NCBI GenBank assembly: GCA_965247615.1
Contig: OZ252022.1
Span: 992,001 to 1,056,000, forward strand
Direction of reading: 5' to 3'
DNA from: G965197715 sp965247615
GTDB taxonomy: Bacteria > Chloroflexota > Dehalococcoidia > Lucifugimonadales > UBA1127
DNA length: 64,000 bases
The notes beneath the pieces are model-generated. The model did not search any database and had not been told where the DNA came from. It saw only the letters and a list, made by a program, of their open reading frames with translations. The position numbers were made by a program, and so were the translations under genes. How positions within the stretch are numbered: position 1 is the first letter of the stretch; each line of letters begins with the position of its first letter. Shown piece after piece: positions 16,722-25,592 of the stretch.

Positions 16722-17636
16722 TCACTTCGCCCGTCCCCCGGCGCCCCGCATACGGGGGTCCAGAAGGTCCCGCAGGGCATCGCCGAGAACGTTCCAACCA
16801 AAGACCGCGGCGCTGAGGAATACCCCCGGCCAGATGGCCAGCCACGGCGCCTGCACCATATAGATGCGGGACTCTGTGCTCAGCATCCGGCCCCAGGACG
16901 GGAACGGAGGTGGCACACCGTACCCCAGGAAGCTCAGGGCCGCCTCGATGAGGATGACGGCGCCCAGTCGAAGCGATGCCAGAATGATGATGGGCACCAG
17001 CACGTTGGGCATGATATGGAAGAGCAGTATGCGCAAGCTGCTGCACCCAACGGCGCGGGCGCCTTCCACGTACACGTTCTCCTTGATGGAAAGCACGGAA
17101 CCCCGCAGGACGCGACTTTCCCGGATGGCGACCAGCCCCAGTACCAGGATCACGTTGAGACGCCCCGGGCCAAGGATGGACATCATGAAGAGGAGCAACA
17201 GCAACGGAGGGAAGCTCATCCACGCGTCGACGAAACGCTGGACCAGCGTGTCGAACTTGCCGCCGAAATACCCGCTCGTGATGCCGGTGACGCTGGAGAA
17301 AAGCGTTCCCAACGCCACCGATCCCATTGCGATGACGATGGAGAGCCTCGCTCCGTGGATGAGGCGACTGAGAAGGTCGCGCCCCAGGTAATCCGTGCCG
17401 AGGGGGTAGCTCAGGCTTGAGTTCACAAAGCTGTCGTCGTAGTGGGGCTCATCGTAGGGATATGGAGCCAGCACTCCGGCGAAAACAGCCATGAACAGCA
17501 TCAACAGGACGATCAAGGCCCCCGCGAACCCCAGCGGCTTCTCTCTCACGAGCCTCGTCGCGAGGACCAGCAGGATGTGGCGAGGCTTTCGCGCCAGTCC
17601 TCCTGGTGCTGCGGACAATGCCTCAGGCTGGGCCAT
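16722..17636 (-). CDS. peptide-type ABC transporter permease (DppC-like)
   Basis: A 304-residue inner-membrane permease. The first transmembrane segment is FAGALIVLLMLFMAVFAGVL, preceded by a cytosolic ~35-residue tail as in DppC/OppC. The periplasmic YPLGTDYLGRDLLSRLIHGA motif is diagnostic, and the EAA loop for ATPase contact reads EGARAVGCSSLRILLFHIMP. Starts 7 bp after the DppB-like gene's stop. No ATPase gene follows; the next gene downstream is an amidohydrolase. Confidence 0.9.
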   Translation of the reverse strand: MAQPEALSAAPGGLARKPRHILLVLATRLVREKPLGFAGALIVLLMLFMAVFAGVLAPYPYDEPHYDDSFVNSSLSYPLGTDYLGRDLLSRLIHGARLSIVIAMGSVALGTLFSSVTGITSGYFGGKFDTLVQRFVDAWMSFPPLLLLLFMMSILGPGRLNVILVLGLVAIRESRVLRGSVLSIKENVYVEGARAVGCSSLRILLFHIMPNVLVPIIILASLRLGAVILIEAALSFLGYGVPPPFPSWGRMLSTESRIYMVQAPWLAIWPGVFLSAAVFGWNVLGDALRDLLDPRMRGAGGRAK

Positions 17637-17643
17637 ACATCAC

Positions 17644-18588
17644 CTAGGTGTACCGGATTCGCGGGTCCAGGTAGCTGTAGAAAACGTCCACCGTCAGGTT
17701 GATCAGAATCGTACCGACGGCGAACAGAAGCACTATGGACTGGGCTGGCACATAGTCCCGCTGCTGCAGGCTCTGGAGCAGGTACTGCCCCATGCCCGGT
17801 AGGCTAAAGATGGACTCGATGATCGCGGTCCCAGCCAGAAGGGGCGGTATCTCCAGACCAATGAGGGATACAACGGGGATCAGGGCATTCTTCACCGCAT
17901 GGCGATAGAAGACTATGCGCTCCGGCAATCCCTTCGCCCACGCCGTGCGGATGTAGTCCTGGCGCAAGACCTCCAACATCATGGCCCGAAGCATCCTGAC
18001 GTTCCGCCCCACCAGCTGGCTGCCCATTATCAGGCCGGGCAGGATCATGACACTCAGGTTCGCCAGAGGTTCTTCGCCGAAGGGTACATACCTCAGGGGG
18101 GGCGCCCAGCCCAGCCACACAGAGGGAAGGGTCAGGACAAGGGTGGCTATCCAAAGACCCGGAATGGCCACAGCCCCAATCGCCAGCGTCCGTAGAATAT
18201 AGTCGGTGAACGTGTCCTGCCGGACCGCCGTGATCACCCCGACCGGGATCGAGATAAGCAGGCTGCTGACCAGGGCGATTATGGTGAGCTGCACCGTAAC
18301 CGGGTACCGCCAAGAGAGCTCTTGGACCACGGTGCGCTTGGTCCAGAGGGAGTCCCCCAGGTCCCCAGTGAACACTCCCGATATCCACTCCCAATACTGG
18401 ACGTGGACCGGCTTGTTCAGGCCCAACTGCTCCTGGAGCAGGTCCCGGGCCTCGGCGTAGGGGAAGTCCTCCACCATCAGGTCCAAGATGTCGCCGGGTA
18501 TCAATCTCAGCAGCGAAAAGGTGAGAAGGCTTACGATGAGAAAGGTGGGGACAACCAGAACCAATCGACGCAGAATGTACGTGCGCAT
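17644..18588 (-). CDS. peptide-type ABC transporter permease (DppB-like)
   Basis: A 314-residue permease starting MRTYILRRLVLVVPTFLIVS with the DppB-type N-terminal helix, then LIPGDILDLMVED. The ATPase-contact EAA loop is RTAWAKGLPERIVFYRHAVK, and the end DPRIRYT is typical. Forms the membrane channel with the adjacent DppC-like protein. Preceded by a family 5 SBP gene, from which it is separated by a 97-bp gap containing a strong hairpin. Confidence 0.9.
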   Translation of the reverse strand: MRTYILRRLVLVVPTFLIVSLLTFSLLRLIPGDILDLMVEDFPYAEARDLLQEQLGLNKPVHVQYWEWISGVFTGDLGDSLWTKRTVVQELSWRYPVTVQLTIIALVSSLLISIPVGVITAVRQDTFTDYILRTLAIGAVAIPGLWIATLVLTLPSVWLGWAPPLRYVPFGEEPLANLSVMILPGLIMGSQLVGRNVRMLRAMMLEVLRQDYIRTAWAKGLPERIVFYRHAVKNALIPVVSLIGLEIPPLLAGTAIIESIFSLPGMGQYLLQSLQQRDYVPAQSIVLLFAVGTILINLTVDVFYSYLDPRIRYT

Positions 18589-18626
18589 GCGCCACCGTAC
18601 CCAACCAAGCGAATATGCCGCATCCT

Positions 18627-18667
18627 ATTGCGTGAGGCGGTCCTTGCGTCGGGCCGCCGCACGCAAT
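18627..18667 (-). promoter_or_regulatory. intercistronic hairpin between SBP and permease genes
   Basis: ATTGCGTG / CACGCAAT (8 bp), a single mismatch, then GGCGG / CCGCC (5 bp) around a 13-nt loop. No T-run follows, so it is more likely an mRNA-stabilising or attenuating structure than a full terminator. Equivalent hairpins sit at 27440-27474 and 63519-63543. Confidence 0.6.
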
Positions 18668-18685
18668 GGCGTCCTGCCGATCAGG

Positions 18686-20413
18686 CTACTCTGCCAACCA
18701 GACCTGTTCAAACAGGGTGGTGTAGATCTTGTTGCTCGCGCGCCATCCCAGGTTCTTCACCTTTGGGTCAGCGATGATGTTGTTCGTCCAGGATGGGCTC
18801 ATTATTCGATAGTTGACCTCGGCCAGGTAGATCTGCAGCTCCTGCGCAAGCTGCGTATGCTTCTTCGGATCAACCGTGGCCCAGAGCTCCTGAATCATCG
18901 CGTCCAGCTTGGCGTCGTTGGCCTCGTGGATGTGCAGGCGCCGCGCACTGGGATCTTCACTCCACAGACCTTGGGCCAGGAGGTCAACGGAGTAGGAGTT
19001 GTTCCATCCGAACATCACGTCTTGATAGTTGCCCGAGTTCCGAAGTTTGGCGTAGGAGGCGTACTCCTTCAGGTCGTACTCCGTGTTGATGCCAACGTCG
19101 CGCATCATGGTCAGGAAGGACTCCGCGACCTCCGGCCAGGGCGATGTGTACCGCTGCGTCCAGAGCACGTTGGCCGTGAATCCATCACCGTACCCCGCCT
19201 CCGCCAAGAGCTGCCGCGCCTCCTCCGGCCGGTACTCCATGTACTTGCGTACTTCCGACGGGAACGCGTCCAGCTTCAGCGCCTCGGGGTCGGACGGGTG
19301 CGCCTGATACACCGCCGCGCCCTGGCCCCGCAGCGCTGTCTTGACAATGACGTCCCGGTTGATCGCCATGGACATGGCCTGACGCACACGCACGTCGTTG
19401 TAGGGAGGCTTCCCCAGGTTGAACACAGCCGCCATCTGGAAGCGGCTCAGGCATGACCTGATGGACATCTCTGGGTTTGTCTGCTTGATGCTCTCCACCA
19501 CCGTCGGCCCTGCCGCTGGGTATATGTCCAACTGGCCGGACCTCAGAGCGGCCTCTCGCGCGGCCGTGTCGGGCATGATCAGCGCTTCGATGCCGTCCAG
19601 GTAGGGCATGGGGCTCTTGAAGTAGTCGGGATTCCTCTCGAATGAGAGCTTGGTCCCCGCCTGGTGTTCCGTGAAGTAGAAGGGGCCAGTGCCCACCCAC
19701 GACTTCTCCGGGTCTTCCCACCAGCTGCCATCCGGGCCCGCAAGCTCCGGGGCCACGATCCACTGCCCGCCTCCCGTGTGGACCGCGTCCATGAAGCCGA
19801 AGGGCTTGAGCAGGTAGAAGCGGACGGTGTACTTGTCGACCGCCTCTGCTCGGTCGTAGATCTTCTGTCCCAGGAAGGACTGGCCGGCGACGCCCTTCTT
19901 GTAGCGCTCATCGAAGCTGAATACGACATCCTCGGCCACGAGCTCCCGGCCGTTGAGGGGTGGCTTGTTTTGCCACATCACGCCGGGCCGCAGCTTCAAT
20001 TCAATCGTCGTGTTGTCCAGGTACTCCCAACTCTCCGCAAGCTCGTTCTCCCAGACGATCTCGCAGCCCCCATCGAGGTTGGCTCCGGGAACAATGAGGG
20101 GGTTGAAGGACATCTCCGCCGTCTTTCTCAGGGGGTCCCATCCTCTGGTCTTGCCGTACACGTCCCAGCCAGGGGGGTCGCTCCTGATCACGTAGGTAGC
20201 CGTCCCGCCGGGCTTCGGCTCGTCCATGGCGGGGGCAGCCGGGGCGGGCTCCACGTTCGTGGATGTAGACGGCTGAGCAGCGGTCGCCGGCGCGGCGCCG
20301 GAGTCCACGGGCGCCGATGCCGCCGTCCCCTCTCCGCCGCCGGCACAAGCGATCAGGGCCAGCAGTCCGACAGCAGCGAATACCACTAAGAGGTGACTCT
20401 TGACCTTTGCCAT
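18686..20413 (-). CDS. ABC transporter substrate-binding protein, family 5 (peptide/nickel type)
   Basis: A 575-residue lipoprotein: signal LLVVFAAVGLLALIACAGG with the lipobox Cys, an Ala/Pro-rich linker (~residues 25-65), then a family 5 binding fold (PKPGGTATYVIRSDPPGWD; VRQAMSMAINRDVIV; PEEARQLLAEAGYGDG). Captures peptides or similar solutes outside the membrane for the permease pair downstream. Weakly similar to the other SBPs in the window. A ribosome site GGAGGAGA precedes the ATG. Confidence 0.9.
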   Translation of the reverse strand: MAKVKSHLLVVFAAVGLLALIACAGGGEGTAASAPVDSGAAPATAAQPSTSTNVEPAPAAPAMDEPKPGGTATYVIRSDPPGWDVYGKTRGWDPLRKTAEMSFNPLIVPGANLDGGCEIVWENELAESWEYLDNTTIELKLRPGVMWQNKPPLNGRELVAEDVVFSFDERYKKGVAGQSFLGQKIYDRAEAVDKYTVRFYLLKPFGFMDAVHTGGGQWIVAPELAGPDGSWWEDPEKSWVGTGPFYFTEHQAGTKLSFERNPDYFKSPMPYLDGIEALIMPDTAAREAALRSGQLDIYPAAGPTVVESIKQTNPEMSIRSCLSRFQMAAVFNLGKPPYNDVRVRQAMSMAINRDVIVKTALRGQGAAVYQAHPSDPEALKLDAFPSEVRKYMEYRPEEARQLLAEAGYGDGFTANVLWTQRYTSPWPEVAESFLTMMRDVGINTEYDLKEYASYAKLRNSGNYQDVMFGWNNSYSVDLLAQGLWSEDPSARRLHIHEANDAKLDAMIQELWATVDPKKHTQLAQELQIYLAEVNYRIMSPSWTNNIIADPKVKNLGWRASNKIYTTLFEQVWLAE

Positions 20414-20499
20414 GCTCTCCTCCTCCAGTCACTCTGTTCGTTGTGCGGGAAGGCGTATGGGTTGCCGCTCCAATTTCTCCTTCTCGCTATCTGTGCCCC

Positions 20500-20528
20500 T
20501 TGGTAGCACACAAGCCTGGGTGTGTCAA
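20500..20528 (-). promoter_or_regulatory. sigma70-like promoter of the SBP gene at 18686-20413
   Basis: Minus strand: TTGACA (20528-20523), a 17-bp spacer ending TGTGC, then TACCAA (20505-20500). Perfect -35 and an extended -10. It lies ~87 bp upstream of the ATG at 20413. Confidence 0.5.
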
Positions 20529-20766
20529 GGAGCGGAGCGCTTTCCGGCGCTTATCCACGACGAATGCCTCAATTTGCATTGAGTATCGTACACGACCCCG
20601 CGCAACCGCCCGGACGCATGCGCCCCTGTGGATGTGCGCAAGCGGCGCTTGAAGCTCAATGCCGGGCCTGTGCCGGGCAGGATTCGGTGACCCACGGCAC
20701 GCTAAGGGTCTCTCTTGCGCCAAGGCCCCCCCCCGGCCTGTCCGGGCAGGATCGGCGGACACAAAG

Positions 20767-20798
20767 AGGCGGCCACCAGAGGAGGCTGGTGGCCGCCT
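20767..20798 (-). terminator. terminator-like hairpin after the SBP gene at 20871-22763
   Basis: AGGCGGCCACCAG, 6-nt loop, CTGGTGGCCGCCT: a perfect 13-bp stem, followed on the minus strand by CTTTGTG, a weak T-rich tract. It lies 73 bp past the stop of the gene it would terminate. Confidence 0.6.
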
Positions 20799-20870
20799 AC
20801 GCGCACACCGGCGGGCCGGGCATACAATGCTAACCCTCGGCCGGCGATGCTCCTACGTGCTGGTCCATCT

Positions 20871-22763
20871 CTACTTGTCCAGCCAGACCGTGGCAAAGTC
20901 CATATAGGCCATGATCTCTTCCGGGCCCATGATCCGGCCCTTGGTCCAGGTCCGGTAGGGGATGGTGGTCAGTCCCGCTGAGAGCGAGGCGCTGTACACC
21001 TGCTCCAGCAGCCAGTACTTCTCGAACTCCTTCCATACCGCGATGCGCTGGTCCAGGGTGATCGCGCTCTTGAGCCGGCTGAAGTACTCGTCCACCTTCA
21101 CGTCTTCGTGCTTGACGAAGGCGCCAGGGCTCACGCTAAACCGAGACATGGCCGCCTCGTTGGCCTCCGGGATGTAGCTCACAACGCCGGCGGCGCTCTG
21201 GATCGCCGCGTAGTTCAGCGACTGGCCCGCTTCTTTCCATGTCGCCACGTCCATCAAGTCCAACTTGAGCTCGATGCCCAACTCGGCAAGCTGGGCGTTG
21301 AGGAAGACGCAGCGGGCCCGCCAGGTGGTCGTCGTCAGGCAGTTGTAGTTCATGGTGAAGCCGCCGCCCGCGTAACCGGCTTCCGCCAACAGCCGCTTGG
21401 CCTCCTCCCGGTCCTGGGCCTTTGTCGCGGGGTCGTATCCAGGCCACTCATTAACGTCCGTATTGGAGAAGGGATTGGAGGGGTTGAGCAGTCCGCCGAG
21501 GACGCCAAAGCCGCCTACGGCGGTGATGGCCTGCTGGCGGTCGAGCCACAGAGACATCGCCCTGCGGACCCGGACGTCCTGCCAGGGGCCCTCCTTCAGG
21601 ACGTTGAAGGCCAAGCCGCTGCCGGCGGATGGTCCGGCGGAGGACACCTGTACCGCGTAGAACTGGTCGCCCAGATCATTCTTGTAGGCATCGTACCGTT
21701 CCCTGGACAGGGTGTAGCCACCGCCCGGCGAGCCGCCGTCCAGGCGTCCCACGCGGATGGCGGCGTCCATGGCCTCGGGGTTCGACATGATGGCAAAGTC
21801 CATGCCGTCAAGGTAGGGGAGCTGGCGCCCCTGGGCGTCCTTCTCCCAGTAGGCGTCGTTCTTGCGCACTCGTGCGATGACCCCTCTTTCGTACTCGCCT
21901 TCCAGCATGTAGGGGCCGGTCCCCATCAGGTTCACGTCCAGGGGCGCCACATCCGTTATGCCCCCGTCCAGCTTCGGCTGGACCAAGTGACGGGGGTGGG
22001 CGAAGGTGAAGTAGGGTGTCTTCAGGATCTCCGCGAAGAGGGGGTTGCGCTCCTCCAGGGTGATGCGGAGCCGGTTGTTGCCCAGGATCTCGGCGCTCTG
22101 GAACTTCCCCATCTTGGTGGCGTACCAGGCCGGCCGGCGGACCTTGTCGCCGCTCTTGTAGCCCGTGAAGGCCAGGTCGAACCAAAACTTGGCGTCCTCC
22201 ACGGTGAAGGCAGTCCCGTCGTGCCACGTGACACCGTCGCGGATGGTAAACGTCCACTGCGTGAAGTCGGCGTTGTGCTCCCACTCGGACGCCAGAGCCG
22301 GGCACACTGCGTAGACGTTTTCCAGACACGGGCGCACCAGGTTGCCGCTGCCCCAGACGGGAGACCCAACCTGGTGCAGGTCGTACCAGATGGTCGTCAT
22401 CATCATGTCGAAGGCCGCGGGCGGGTCCCTGCGGACGCCGAAGGTCGCGATCTGTCCGGGCTTGGGCGTCTCGTCGCCGGCGACGATGAACGAGTTGGCC
22501 CCTATTTGGTTGGCGACGGTGAGTATGTGGCCCGGCTCCGTGGGCGTCAGGGCCGTCGGCCCGGGGATGGCGACGTCGCTCATTGATGACTTCATGGCGC
22601 TATCGGAAGAGTCGGTCTTCGTCTGCTCCATGGAGGTGGAGGCCGCCGGTTGGGCGGCCGTCGCCGGCTCCTGAGCTGCCGGCGCGGTGGTCTCTCCACC
22701 CCCGGCGCAAGCGATAACCACCAGGGCAAGGACACCAATGGTCGCAATCACTACGTGTCTCAC
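20871..22763 (-). CDS. ABC transporter substrate-binding protein, family 5 (paralog of 25593-27428)
   Basis: A 630-residue lipoprotein: signal VIATIGVLALVVIACAGG with lipobox Cys, low-complexity linker, then a family 5 fold. VWGSGNLVRPCLENVYAVCP and DFTQWTFTIRDGVTWHDG are shared almost position by position with the SBP at 25593-27428, marking the two as a duplicated pair in opposite orientation. Paired cysteines around the 'NVYAVCP' segment may form a disulfide. Lies 79 bp downstream of an amidohydrolase gene in the same direction, so probably its operon partner. It has its own terminator, separating it from the next SBP gene. Confidence 0.9.
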   Translation of the reverse strand: MRHVVIATIGVLALVVIACAGGGETTAPAAQEPATAAQPAASTSMEQTKTDSSDSAMKSSMSDVAIPGPTALTPTEPGHILTVANQIGANSFIVAGDETPKPGQIATFGVRRDPPAAFDMMMTTIWYDLHQVGSPVWGSGNLVRPCLENVYAVCPALASEWEHNADFTQWTFTIRDGVTWHDGTAFTVEDAKFWFDLAFTGYKSGDKVRRPAWYATKMGKFQSAEILGNNRLRITLEERNPLFAEILKTPYFTFAHPRHLVQPKLDGGITDVAPLDVNLMGTGPYMLEGEYERGVIARVRKNDAYWEKDAQGRQLPYLDGMDFAIMSNPEAMDAAIRVGRLDGGSPGGGYTLSRERYDAYKNDLGDQFYAVQVSSAGPSAGSGLAFNVLKEGPWQDVRVRRAMSLWLDRQQAITAVGGFGVLGGLLNPSNPFSNTDVNEWPGYDPATKAQDREEAKRLLAEAGYAGGGFTMNYNCLTTTTWRARCVFLNAQLAELGIELKLDLMDVATWKEAGQSLNYAAIQSAAGVVSYIPEANEAAMSRFSVSPGAFVKHEDVKVDEYFSRLKSAITLDQRIAVWKEFEKYWLLEQVYSASLSAGLTTIPYRTWTKGRIMGPEEIMAYMDFATVWLDK

Positions 22764-22842
22764 AGCGGTTTCCTCCCAATCGGCAGTCTTGTAACACCCA
22801 TCGGGCCCTCACCCCAGGTCAGTGCCCGGGGCCGTCTGCGTC

Positions 22843-23892
22843 CTAGAGGGCATAGAGAGCCCTGGCGTTGTCGCCCATGATCTTGTCCGCTGAACCCGCC
22901 GGAATCTTGCCATCCTCTCGCAGGCGCCGTAGGGCCTCGATCTCGGAAGACGTGTCATGATGGCCATAGTCTGATCCGATGACGATGTTGTCCTCTCCGG
23001 CATACTCCAGCACGTAATCCAGGTCGTCCTCGGTCTGGCAGGCCACGTAGACCCGGTTCTCTTTGAGGACCTCCGCCGCAGTGAACCCTGCCCCGCGCTT
23101 GCGCACGCGCAGCCCCATGTCGTTGAGCGCATAGGGGACCCACTGGGAGCTCACTTCCACAAAGGCCCAGCGCAGGTCGGGGAACCTCTCCGGTACACGC
23201 TCCATCAGCAGGCTATGGAAGGCGCCGATGGCGGGGAGCTTGAACTGGGCGATGCCGCGGTCATTCAAGAAGAGGTCGTATGTGCCAAAGTGGCCGGCCG
23301 CAGCGTGGACGCAGATGGGCATGTCCAGCCTGCTGGCTTCCTCGTACAGCGGAAAGAGGTACGGGTCCGGCAGGCGCAGGTTCCCTTCGACGCCGCGCAT
23401 GAAGACCCCGCAGGCCCCGTGCTCCTTCCCGAAGTTGATCTCCTCTATCGCCTTGTCCATGTTGAGCACCGGAGGAATGACCGTCCAGCGGAGCCGCTCC
23501 GGCGCCGCCGCCCAGATGTCCGCCAGCCAACGGTTGTAGCTCCAGCTGAGGGCGTACTCCTGCTGCGGGCGGATGGTCAGGGGCCGCAGGAACATGGTGG
23601 GATAGAGAACGTGAACGTCCACGCCAAGCTCGTCCATGTGCGCCAGCCGGCGGCGAACGTCGCTCATCTCCCGGGTGCCCTGCGTTGTGCCCGTGGCGTT
23701 GTCGACGTCTGTCTCCCGGCCGCCGCTGATGTTCTTCAGGAACGCGCGGCCCTCCATGAACCAGTACTCCAGTTGCCCCTCGGACTCCGGGTCGACGAGG
23801 ATCTTGGGTCGAAGCGATCGCATGTCTCCGTCCAGGTACTCAAACGTGCGTCTGGCCTCGACTACATGCGTGTCGGCGTCGATGACAGTCAT
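22843..23892 (-). CDS. amidohydrolase family 2 protein (paralog 2)
   Basis: A 349-residue ACMSD-like TIM-barrel enzyme. DADTHVVEA at the N-terminus (metal site), YNRWLADIW in the core, PICVHAAAGHFG (metal His), AFVEVSSQWVPYAL, and GSDYGHHDTS with the catalytic Asp; ends DNARALYAL. ATG 23892 was chosen because AAGGAG lies just upstream and because it matches the family N-terminus; the longer frame is antisense-like. First gene of the leftward arm of the mirrored locus, driven by the promoter at 24001-24029. Confidence 0.88.
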   Translation of the reverse strand: MTVIDADTHVVEARRTFEYLDGDMRSLRPKILVDPESEGQLEYWFMEGRAFLKNISGGRETDVDNATGTTQGTREMSDVRRRLAHMDELGVDVHVLYPTMFLRPLTIRPQQEYALSWSYNRWLADIWAAAPERLRWTVIPPVLNMDKAIEEINFGKEHGACGVFMRGVEGNLRLPDPYLFPLYEEASRLDMPICVHAAAGHFGTYDLFLNDRGIAQFKLPAIGAFHSLLMERVPERFPDLRWAFVEVSSQWVPYALNDMGLRVRKRGAGFTAAEVLKENRVYVACQTEDDLDYVLEYAGEDNIVIGSDYGHHDTSSEIEALRRLREDGKIPAGSADKIMGDNARALYAL

Positions 23893-24000
23893 CCCCCGGC
23901 TCCTTACCTCTCTAAATGGGCGCGGCGTGGCCAATGTCTCCTGCTTCTCAAAAGACGCACGGACATCCCGATGCGCAAATCGCCACACGGAGTGACTGGA

Positions 24001-24029
24001 AGCATAGGAGCGGGATTCCCGCCTGTCAA
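24001..24029 (-). promoter_or_regulatory. sigma70-like promoter of the leftward catabolic operon
   Basis: Minus strand TTGACA (24029-24024), exactly 17 bp, TATGCT (24006-24001). Near-perfect consensus. Start of transcription would fall near 23994, ~100 bp before the amidohydrolase ATG at 23892. Confidence 0.65.
24010..24022. promoter_or_regulatory. palindrome within promoter spacer, possible operator
   Basis: GCGGGATTCCCGC is a perfect 6+1+6 palindrome lying between the -35 and -10 of the leftward promoter. A repressor bound here would block transcription. The core ATTCCCGC also occurs in the dRS3-like repeats of this window, so a chance or repeat-derived origin is possible. Confidence 0.4.
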
Positions 24030-24228
24030 GTAGACCCCCGGTCTCACTGTGAAGCACCGGCACCGGCGCAGTCGAGCGCCAGGGACCACACGCCCCGGGC
24101 GATGGTTCGGCGTTTCCCCTTGGCGAATGACAGACCGAAATCCTGGATTATTGCGACGAAAGCCAGTATCGAAGAGCCATTCGATACTCGTCTTCCGTAC
24201 AAAGGACGCTCTCCAGCGTCCACGCTCC

Positions 24229-24257
24229 TTGACACGTGGTGGCCGCGGTGCTATACA
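24229..24257 (+). promoter_or_regulatory. sigma70-like promoter of the rightward catabolic operon
   Basis: TTGACA (24229-24234), exactly 17 bp, TATACA (24252-24257). Start of transcription would fall ~58 bp before the amidohydrolase ATG at 24322. Confidence 0.65.
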
Positions 24258-24321
24258 AACCGCAGCCCGCTGGGTACTTATGCCGTTGAGCCTAACGCAA
24301 CGTGAAGGGGAGGCCGATGCA

Positions 24322-25401
24322 ATGGCGGTAATCGATGCCGATGCCCACGTGATTGAAACTGAGCGCACGTGGGACTATCTGGACGCGTCACAGAAGAGCT
24401 TCCGGCCTCTTCTCCTCAGGGGGACCGCGGCATCAGGGGCAGAGCGGCAGTTCTGGTACATTGACGGCAAGCTCAAGCGCTCCTCCGAGGCCAGTGGACC
24501 AACCACACCCGGCCAGGTCCACAAGGAGAAGCTCTCTGGAAGAGACCGGACCACGGCCGCCTCCCGCCAGCTGGAAGACGTCGGCGCGCGCTTGGCTCAC
24601 ATGGACGAGCTCGGCATCGACATCCAGGTCCTCTATCCGACCATCTACCTCACGCCCATCGCCTCCAGCCCTGATGCGGAAGCCGCCCTGGCTTGGAGCT
24701 ACAATCGATGGCTCGCCGACGCCTGGCGGCAGAGCGGCAATCGCCTGCGGTGGGTCATGGTGCCCGCCCTCCAGGACATGGATGCGACCCTGGAGCAGCT
24801 GAGGTTCGCCAAGGAGAACGGCGGGTGCGGAGTATTCATGCGCGGCATAGAGGGCCGCAGGCTGCTCTTCGACCCATACTTCTTTCCGCTCTACGAGGAA
24901 GCCCAACGCCTGGACATGCCCATCTGCATCCATGCAGGCGTGGGAAACAACGATTTCGCAGCCTTCTTCACGCCGGGCCCGTTCTCCGAGCCCTTCTCCG
25001 TGAACAAGCTCGGTGGCCTCAGCGCCTTCAACTCCCTCGTGTTCCATGAGATACCGGCCATGTTCCCCAAGCTACGGTTTGGGTTCCTAGAGTATCAGGC
25101 TCAGTGGGTCCCCTATCTCGTTCTCGACATGCAGCGGCGGCTGGAGAGGGAAGGAAAGTCCATACCGGCCAACCTGATCGAGGACAATCACATCTACGTG
25201 ACCTGCGAGACCCACGACGACCTGCCGTACATCCTGGGCTACAGCGGTGAGGGCAGCATCATTCTGGGCACCGACTACGGCCACGCGGGCAACACCGCTG
25301 AGTTGGAAGCGCTCTCCGTCCTGAGGAACAGGATGGACCTCAGCGAGAGCGTCAAGGACAGGATTCTCGACGACAATCCGAGGGCATTCTACGGCCTCTG
25401 A
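24322..25401 (+). CDS. amidohydrolase family 2 protein (paralog 3)
   Basis: A 359-residue ACMSD-like enzyme. DADAHVIETERTWDYL at residues 5-20, YNRWLADAWRQ, PICIHAGVGNNDF (metal His), GFLEYQAQWVPYLVLDM, then GTDYGHAGNT with the catalytic Asp; ends DNPRAFYGL. ATG 24322 follows GAAGGGGAGG; the longer upstream frame overlaps the promoter and is not coding. First gene of the rightward arm. Most similar to the paralogs at 22843-23892 and 29523-30635. Confidence 0.88.
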   Translation: MAVIDADAHVIETERTWDYLDASQKSFRPLLLRGTAASGAERQFWYIDGKLKRSSEASGPTTPGQVHKEKLSGRDRTTAASRQLEDVGARLAHMDELGIDIQVLYPTIYLTPIASSPDAEAALAWSYNRWLADAWRQSGNRLRWVMVPALQDMDATLEQLRFAKENGGCGVFMRGIEGRRLLFDPYFFPLYEEAQRLDMPICIHAGVGNNDFAAFFTPGPFSEPFSVNKLGGLSAFNSLVFHEIPAMFPKLRFGFLEYQAQWVPYLVLDMQRRLEREGKSIPANLIEDNHIYVTCETHDDLPYILGYSGEGSIILGTDYGHAGNTAELEALSVLRNRMDLSESVKDRILDDNPRAFYGL

Positions 25402-25592
25402 GAGGAGGCCCACTGAACACATTTCGCACGCGCCTTGGAATTGGCAGGCCCGCTTATTGGGTCTGGAGGCCGCCCACCTTTCGACCCGAGCGCGAGAGGC
25501 CTGGGGGACGCATGGGCCGATGAGACTCGGTTGGTTTGCCGGATTGGCCTTGAAGGCGCACGCGGGGGGGCAAGAATAAAGGAGGAACCGCT

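Larger units (their letters stand above)
20414..20870. other. gene-free interval with promoter and terminator
   Basis: 457 bp between two SBP genes of the same orientation. It holds the terminator of the upstream gene (20767-20798), a sigma70-like promoter for the next gene (20500-20528), and two near-identical short segments (GCCTGTGCCGGGCAGGATTC and GCCTGTCCGGGCAGGATC, around 20670 and 20736). No coding potential seen. Confidence 0.5.
23893..24321. other. divergent regulatory region at the centre of the mirrored locus
   Basis: 429 bp between two divergent amidohydrolase genes. It contains a leftward sigma70-like promoter (24001-24029), a palindrome inside its spacer, and a rightward sigma70-like promoter (24229-24257), leaving ~200 bp between the two promoters for shared control. 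No protein-coding potential was recognised. Confidence 0.6.

Noticed and set aside
21108..22586. 492-codon plus-strand frame
   Set aside because: Exact antisense of the SBP gene at 20871-22763, which has a signal peptide, lipobox and family motifs; the plus-strand translation has none.
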